Origin: Candidatus Pseudoruminococcus merdavium
Lineage (GTDB): Bacteria > Bacillota > Clostridia > Oscillospirales > Ruminococcaceae
Assembly: GCA_904419745.1 (NCBI GenBank)
Contig: CAJFSS010000002.1
Span: 62,001-126,000, forward strand
Direction of reading: 5' to 3'
Length of the DNA: 64,000 bases
Every line of letters begins with the position of its first letter. Position 1 is the stretch's first letter. Both the position numbers and the translations under genes were made by a program. A model generated the notes under the pieces. The model had not been told where the DNA came from and made no database searches. It saw nothing but the letters and a program-made list of their open reading frames with translations. Shown one piece after another: positions 60,435 through 64,000 of this stretch.

Positions 60435-61889
60435 TTAGCGATTTTTCAGGCGTTCAATTGCGTGACGGATTCTTCGAAGGCTTTCCTCTTTGCCAAGGAT
60501 TGCACAAATTTCAATCCCACCGCCTGGAGTAAACTGTTTTCCGGAGACGGCAACACGTACGGGCCAGAGCATATAACCGTTTTTTACACCGAGTTTTGCA
60601 ATCAGATCAAAAAGCGCAGTATGGATTGATTCTGTCGAAAAATCCTCCAGCTTTTCCAGAACAGGCAACGCCTGCTCCAGGGCGGCGAGGGATGTTTCTT
60701 CATTTGTCTTCATCTTCTTGTGGACATACATGGACAGATCATAGTCCGGCAGCTCGTCAATGAAATCCACCTGTTCCGGAATCTGGTTAAGCACCTCGGT
60801 ACGTGGCTGAAGCACGCTTGCGATCAGGGAGAGATCGACATCCTCCCGTTTGACAGTCTGGCGAATCCATGGAGTCGCTTCCTTGGTGAATTCCTCCAGG
60901 CTGAGTTTGCGGATATATTCTCCATTGATATAGTTGAGTTTCTCCGTATCGAAAATGGCCGGGGATTTGGAAATGCCGGTGATGTCAAATTCTTTTTTCA
61001 GTTCTTCCAGTGTAAAAATTTCCTGTTCGCCTTTCGGGCTCCATCCCAGCAGGGCGATGTAGTTGACAATGGCGTCTTTTAAATATCCCTTGGCACGCAA
61101 ATCCTGATAGGAGGCGTCCCCGTTGCGTTTGGAGAGTTTTTCAGTCGCAGTTTTCATGACTGGGCTGACATGAATATAAACCGGGATTTCCCAGCCGAAC
61201 GCCTCATAGAGCAGGTTATACTTTGGTGTGGAGGAAAGGTATTCGTTCCCGCGCACGACATGGGTGATGCCCATGGTGTGATCGTCGATGACATTGGCAA
61301 AGTTATAAGTTGGCATGCCGTCGCCTTTGATGAGGATCTGATCATCAAGAGTTTCGTTTTCGACAGTGATGTCGCCAAATACCTCGTCATGGAAGGTAGT
61401 CGTTCCGGTTTGCGGAACCTTCTGACGGATGACATAGGGCACACCCGCAGCGAGCTTTTCTTCGACTTCCTCTTTGCTCAGGTTCCGGCAGTGGCCGTCA
61501 TATTTGGGAGCGGCACCGGAAGCCTTTTGGAGCAGACGTACCTGGTCAAGCCGCTCCTTGTCACAGAAGCAATAATAAGCATGTCCGCTTTCCACAAGCT
61601 GTTTTGCATAATCCAGATACATTCCCATGCGTTCGCTCTGGATATAAGGGCCGACCGGGCCGCCAATATCCGGGCCCTCATCCCAGTTCAGTCCAACCTC
61701 TTTGAGCGTATTGTAGATGACGTCAGTTGCGCCCTCCACATAGCGTTCCTGGTCAGTATCCTCAATTCGCAGAAGGAATTTTCCCCCCTGGGATTTTGCC
61801 ACCAGGTATTCATAGAGAGCCGTCCTCAGGTTCCCGACATGCATATAGCCAGTTGGGCTGGGGGCAAATCTGGTACGGACTTCTTTCAT
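60435..61889 (-). CDS. gltX: Glutamyl-tRNA synthetase
   Basis: The 484-residue class I enzyme attaches glutamate to tRNA-Glu, and in organisms lacking GlnRS also to tRNA-Gln. It has [16 protein letters not shown] (HIGH-like), [10 protein letters not shown], the Zn-type cysteines CFCDKE, and KLSKRNGD (KMSKS-like). The ATG at 61889 is eight bases after AAAGGTGG. Single gene with its own terminator. Confidence 0.96.
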   Translation of the reverse strand: MKEVRTRFAPSPTGYMHVGNLRTALYEYLVAKSQGGKFLLRIEDTDQERYVEGATDVIYNTLKEVGLNWDEGPDIGGPVGPYIQSERMGMYLDYAKQLVESGHAYYCFCDKERLDQVRLLQKASGAAPKYDGHCRNLSKEEVEEKLAAGVPYVIRQKVPQTGTTTFHDEVFGDITVENETLDDQILIKGDGMPTYNFANVIDDHTMGITHVVRGNEYLSSTPKYNLLYEAFGWEIPVYIHVSPVMKTATEKLSKRNGDASYQDLRAKGYLKDAIVNYIALLGWSPKGEQEIFTLEELKKEFDITGISKSPAIFDTEKLNYINGEYIRKLSLEEFTKEATPWIRQTVKREDVDLSLIASVLQPRTEVLNQIPEQVDFIDELPDYDLSMYVHKKMKTNEETSLAALEQALPVLEKLEDFSTESIHTALFDLIAKLGVKNGYMLWPVRVAVSGKQFTPGGGIEICAILGKEESLRRIRHAIERLKNR

Positions 61890-62198
61890 AGTTAAAACCA
61901 CCTTTATTTTTTCATACCGTACAATTTCTTGATTTAAACAATCATTCTTTATAGTACCCTGTCAGTGCGGGAGTTGTCAACTGATTCCCCAAAAAGAGAG
62001 AGAATATTTGGAAAAGAGATGATGGGAGAGACTATGTGACATTGAGGGAAATTTGTGGGAATTTTCAATTTTTACACAGTAAAGGACAAAAGGGCTTTTA
62101 AATGCCATAGTCCTGTGTTAGAATAGGAAATATATTTGTTATCGGATTACCGCCTGTTCACAGCAGACGAAGCAAACGATAGATTGGGGGAACCGATT
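61890..62198. promoter_or_regulatory. Intergenic region before the aminotransferase gene
   Basis: About 300 bases. A hairpin forms from ACACAG and GGAC (about 62076-62090) with GTCCTGTGT (about 62112-62120), next to a possible -10 TAGAAT at about 62120. No known leader RNA recognised. Confidence 0.35.
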
Positions 62199-63389
62199 AT
62201 GAACATACCATTTTCCAATCGGATTACGGGAGTACAGCCATCCGCGATCCGTGAAATTTTAAAACTCTCCTCAGATCCGGCCATTATCTCCTTTGCCGCC
62301 GGAAACCCTTCTGAGGATGCTTTCCCGGTGGAAGCCGTACAAAAAATTACAGAGGAAATTCTGACCGAGCATCCAATTGCAGCACTCCAATATTCCCTGA
62401 CGGAAGGGTATCCGGCACTGCGGCAGACCTTGAAAAACAGAATGCTTGAAAAAGGTATCGGGCGGGAGGAAGAGGAAATCCTCGTGATGTCCGGCGCTCA
62501 GCAGGGAATTGAACTCGCCACAAAATGCCTGGTCAATGAAGGCGACGTTGTGATCTGTGAGGATCCGAGTTTCGTCGGCGCGCTCAATACCTTTCGATCC
62601 TATGGGGCAAAGCTTGTAGGTGTGGAAATGGAACACGACGGCATCCATCTTGCAAAACTGGAGCAGGCGCTCAAGGAAAACCCAAACACCAAGCTGATTT
62701 ATCTGATTCCGACATTCCAGAACCCCTCTGGCATTACCACCTCTCTGGAAAAGAGAAAGGCATGTTATGAACTGGCAAAACAGTATGGCGTCATGATCCT
62801 GGAGGACAATCCCTATTCTGACCTGCGTACCGAAGGGGAAGAAGTAGCCCCGATTAAGACGTTTGATGACGAGGGAATTGTCATCTACTGTGGAACCTTC
62901 TCCAAGATACTCTCCCCGGGACTGCGCGTGGGCTACGTCATGGTAAACAAGGAGCTCGCTGCAAAGATGACCGTCGCAAAACAGACCTGTGATGTCCACT
63001 CCACCATCCTTTCTCAGATGATTTGCGAGCGTTTTTTGAATACTGTGGATTTTGACAGGCATCTGGAAGGACTGCGTACCATTTACCGGCACAAGAAAAA
63101 CCTGATGCTTGAGGAAATGGACAAATGCTTCCCGCAGGACGTCATTTCCTATACCAGGCCAGAGGGCGGTTTGTTTATCTGGTGTACGTTCAAAGGGGAT
63201 GTGGACAGCGCAGATTTTGCAAAACAGGCAGTGCTACAGAAAATTGCCGTTGTTCCAGGCGCTGCGTTCCTGGCAGACGATACGCAAAAGAGCAATTCCT
63301 TCCGCATGAACTTCTCCACACCAAAGGATGAGGACATCGTGGGGGGCGTTGAGACCCTGGCGGAAATTATCCGCAGCTATGTAAAGTAG
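62199..63389 (+). CDS. PLP-dependent aminotransferase (class I/II)
   Basis: The 396-residue enzyme has the fold-type I pattern of 2-aminoadipate/aromatic aminotransferases: SFAAGNPSEDAFP, MSGAQQGIEL, the pyridoxal-binding Lys in GTFSKILSPGLRVGYV, and PEGGLFIWC. Such enzymes move amino groups from branched, aromatic or adipate-type amino acids to 2-oxoglutarate. The ATG at 62199 follows TTGGGGGAA; ATG 62136 is upstream without a site. trpS starts 29 bases downstream. Confidence 0.9.
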   Translation: MNIPFSNRITGVQPSAIREILKLSSDPAIISFAAGNPSEDAFPVEAVQKITEEILTEHPIAALQYSLTEGYPALRQTLKNRMLEKGIGREEEEILVMSGAQQGIELATKCLVNEGDVVICEDPSFVGALNTFRSYGAKLVGVEMEHDGIHLAKLEQALKENPNTKLIYLIPTFQNPSGITTSLEKRKACYELAKQYGVMILEDNPYSDLRTEGEEVAPIKTFDDEGIVIYCGTFSKILSPGLRVGYVMVNKELAAKMTVAKQTCDVHSTILSQMICERFLNTVDFDRHLEGLRTIYRHKKNLMLEEMDKCFPQDVISYTRPEGGLFIWCTFKGDVDSADFAKQAVLQKIAVVPGAAFLADDTQKSNSFRMNFSTPKDEDIVGGVETLAEIIRSYVK

Positions 63390-63418
63390 ATTGATTTGAG
63401 AGAAGGGCGGTTTGTGAT

Positions 63419-64000
63419 ATGGAACAACAGGCACTGGCTCCTAAAAAGCCGATTATTTTCAGCGCCATTCAACCTACCGGCGTCTTTACGCTGGGTAATT
63501 ACTTAGGGGCGCTCAAAAACTGGGTAATGCTGCAAGAAGATTACCGCTGTATTTATTCCGTTGCGGATTTGCATGCGATTACAGTACGCCAGGATCCCCA
63601 GAAGTTCAAAAAACAGATTCTCGATTGTTTTGCGTTGATTTTGGCTTGCGGCGTTGACCCCGAAAAATCCATTACCTTTATCCAGAGCCACGCCCGCACG
63701 CATGCGGAGCTTGCGTGGGTACTCGACTGCTATACCCAGTTTGGGGAGCTCTCCCGCATGACCCAGTTTAAGGATAAATCGGCAAAGCACCCGGAAAATG
63801 TCAACGCAGGGCTGTTTACTTACCCTTCCCTGATGGCGGCGGATATTCTGATTTATCAGACTGATTTGGTTCCGGTCGGCGCGGACCAGAAACAGCACCT
63901 GGAACTTGCCAGGAATATAGCCCAGCGCTTTAATGGAGTATATGGAAACGTATTTAAAGTGCCGGAGGGTTACATCCCAAAAGAAGGGGCGCGCATTATG
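63419..64000 (+). CDS. trpS: Tryptophanyl-tRNA synthetase, N-terminal part
   Basis: The frame starting with ATG at 63419 is still open at the window end (194 codons). It shows [17 protein letters not shown] (HIGH-like), the tryptophan-site region [12 protein letters not shown], and [37 protein letters not shown] in pieces, all typical of TrpRS. The KMSKS loop lies beyond the window. AGAAGGGCGG precedes the start. It is cotranscribed with the aminotransferase or follows it closely. Confidence 0.95.
   Translation, partial: MEQQALAPKKPIIFSAIQPTGVFTLGNYLGALKNWVMLQEDYRCIYSVADLHAITVRQDPQKFKKQILDCFALILACGVDPEKSITFIQSHARTHAELAWVLDCYTQFGELSRMTQFKDKSAKHPENVNAGLFTYPSLMAADILIYQTDLVPVGADQKQHLELARNIAQRFNGVYGNVFKVPEGYIPKEGARIM

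Overview
The window is bacterial chromosome from a low-to-mid GC, spore-forming member of the Firmicutes, class Clostridia, probably of the Oscillospiraceae/Ruminococcaceae type. Supporting signs are SpoIIID, strong AAGGAGG ribosome binding sites, frequent TTG and GTG starts, a CIRCE operator, a GAAC-N4-GTTC SOS box, a Clo7bot-type Cys-rich peptide cluster, class I two-subunit fumarase and a TspO/VanZ/YitT complement. The genus cannot be fixed from this stretch alone.

Layout. 1-2.6 kb: end of phoU and the PhoP/PhoR phosphate two-component pair. 2.7-9.5 kb: housekeeping genes (peroxiredoxin, rhodanese lipoprotein, EamA exporter, QueG-like reductase, CBS protein, FemX-like ligase, Nudix, D-2-hydroxyacid dehydrogenase). 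9.6-11.8 kb: a Phd-like protein and two tandem small lipoproteins. 11.8-16.3 kb: aspA-fumA-fumB (aspartate to fumarate to malate) divergent from an Lrp/AsnC regulator and a sirtuin. 16.5-17.3 kb: a CofE-like ligase, then a gene-poor stretch that can fold as RNA. 17.7-28.0 kb: an unusual divergent locus. One side carries a Ser/Thr kinase-STAND NTPase-DUF1292-Sel1 fusion, a PP2C phosphatase and an unknown 769-residue protein. The other carries a coiled-coil protein, a small protein, a membrane protein and an OmpA-C-like lipoprotein. 28.1-30.1 kb: glyS and a tRNA-Pro/Thr/Tyr operon. 30.1-33.7 kb: an accessory island with decayed genes and an SOS-controlled DUF4417 protein. Its C-terminal domain is repeated three more times as separate genes with an exact 369-bp start-to-start period.

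33.9-39.9 kb: MerR regulator with divergent YitT gene (19-bp promoter spacer with dyad), CIRCE-controlled hsp20, an LCP-like protein, a CmpB-like membrane protein and glpK. 40.2-46.2 kb: a RiPP-type Clo7bot cluster (radical SAM maturase CcpM, TIGR04066-family protein, ACP-related protein and an unlisted 57-residue Cys-rich precursor) followed by two paralogous substrate-binding lipoproteins. 46.4-64 kb: VanZ, nadBC, monooxygenase, spoIIID, Rsm22-like methyltransferase, proC, ychF, a second two-component pair with HtrA, nitroreductase, VOC protein, a NuoE-like ferredoxin, TspO, gltX, an aminotransferase and the start of trpS.

The two best candidates for undescribed biology are the SOS-driven DUF4417 array (30.87-33.52 kb) and the kinase/phosphatase/OmpA-like locus (17.7-28.0 kb). 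The Clo7bot cluster is of a known kind, but its precursor gene is bracketed by an unexplained perfect inverted repeat.
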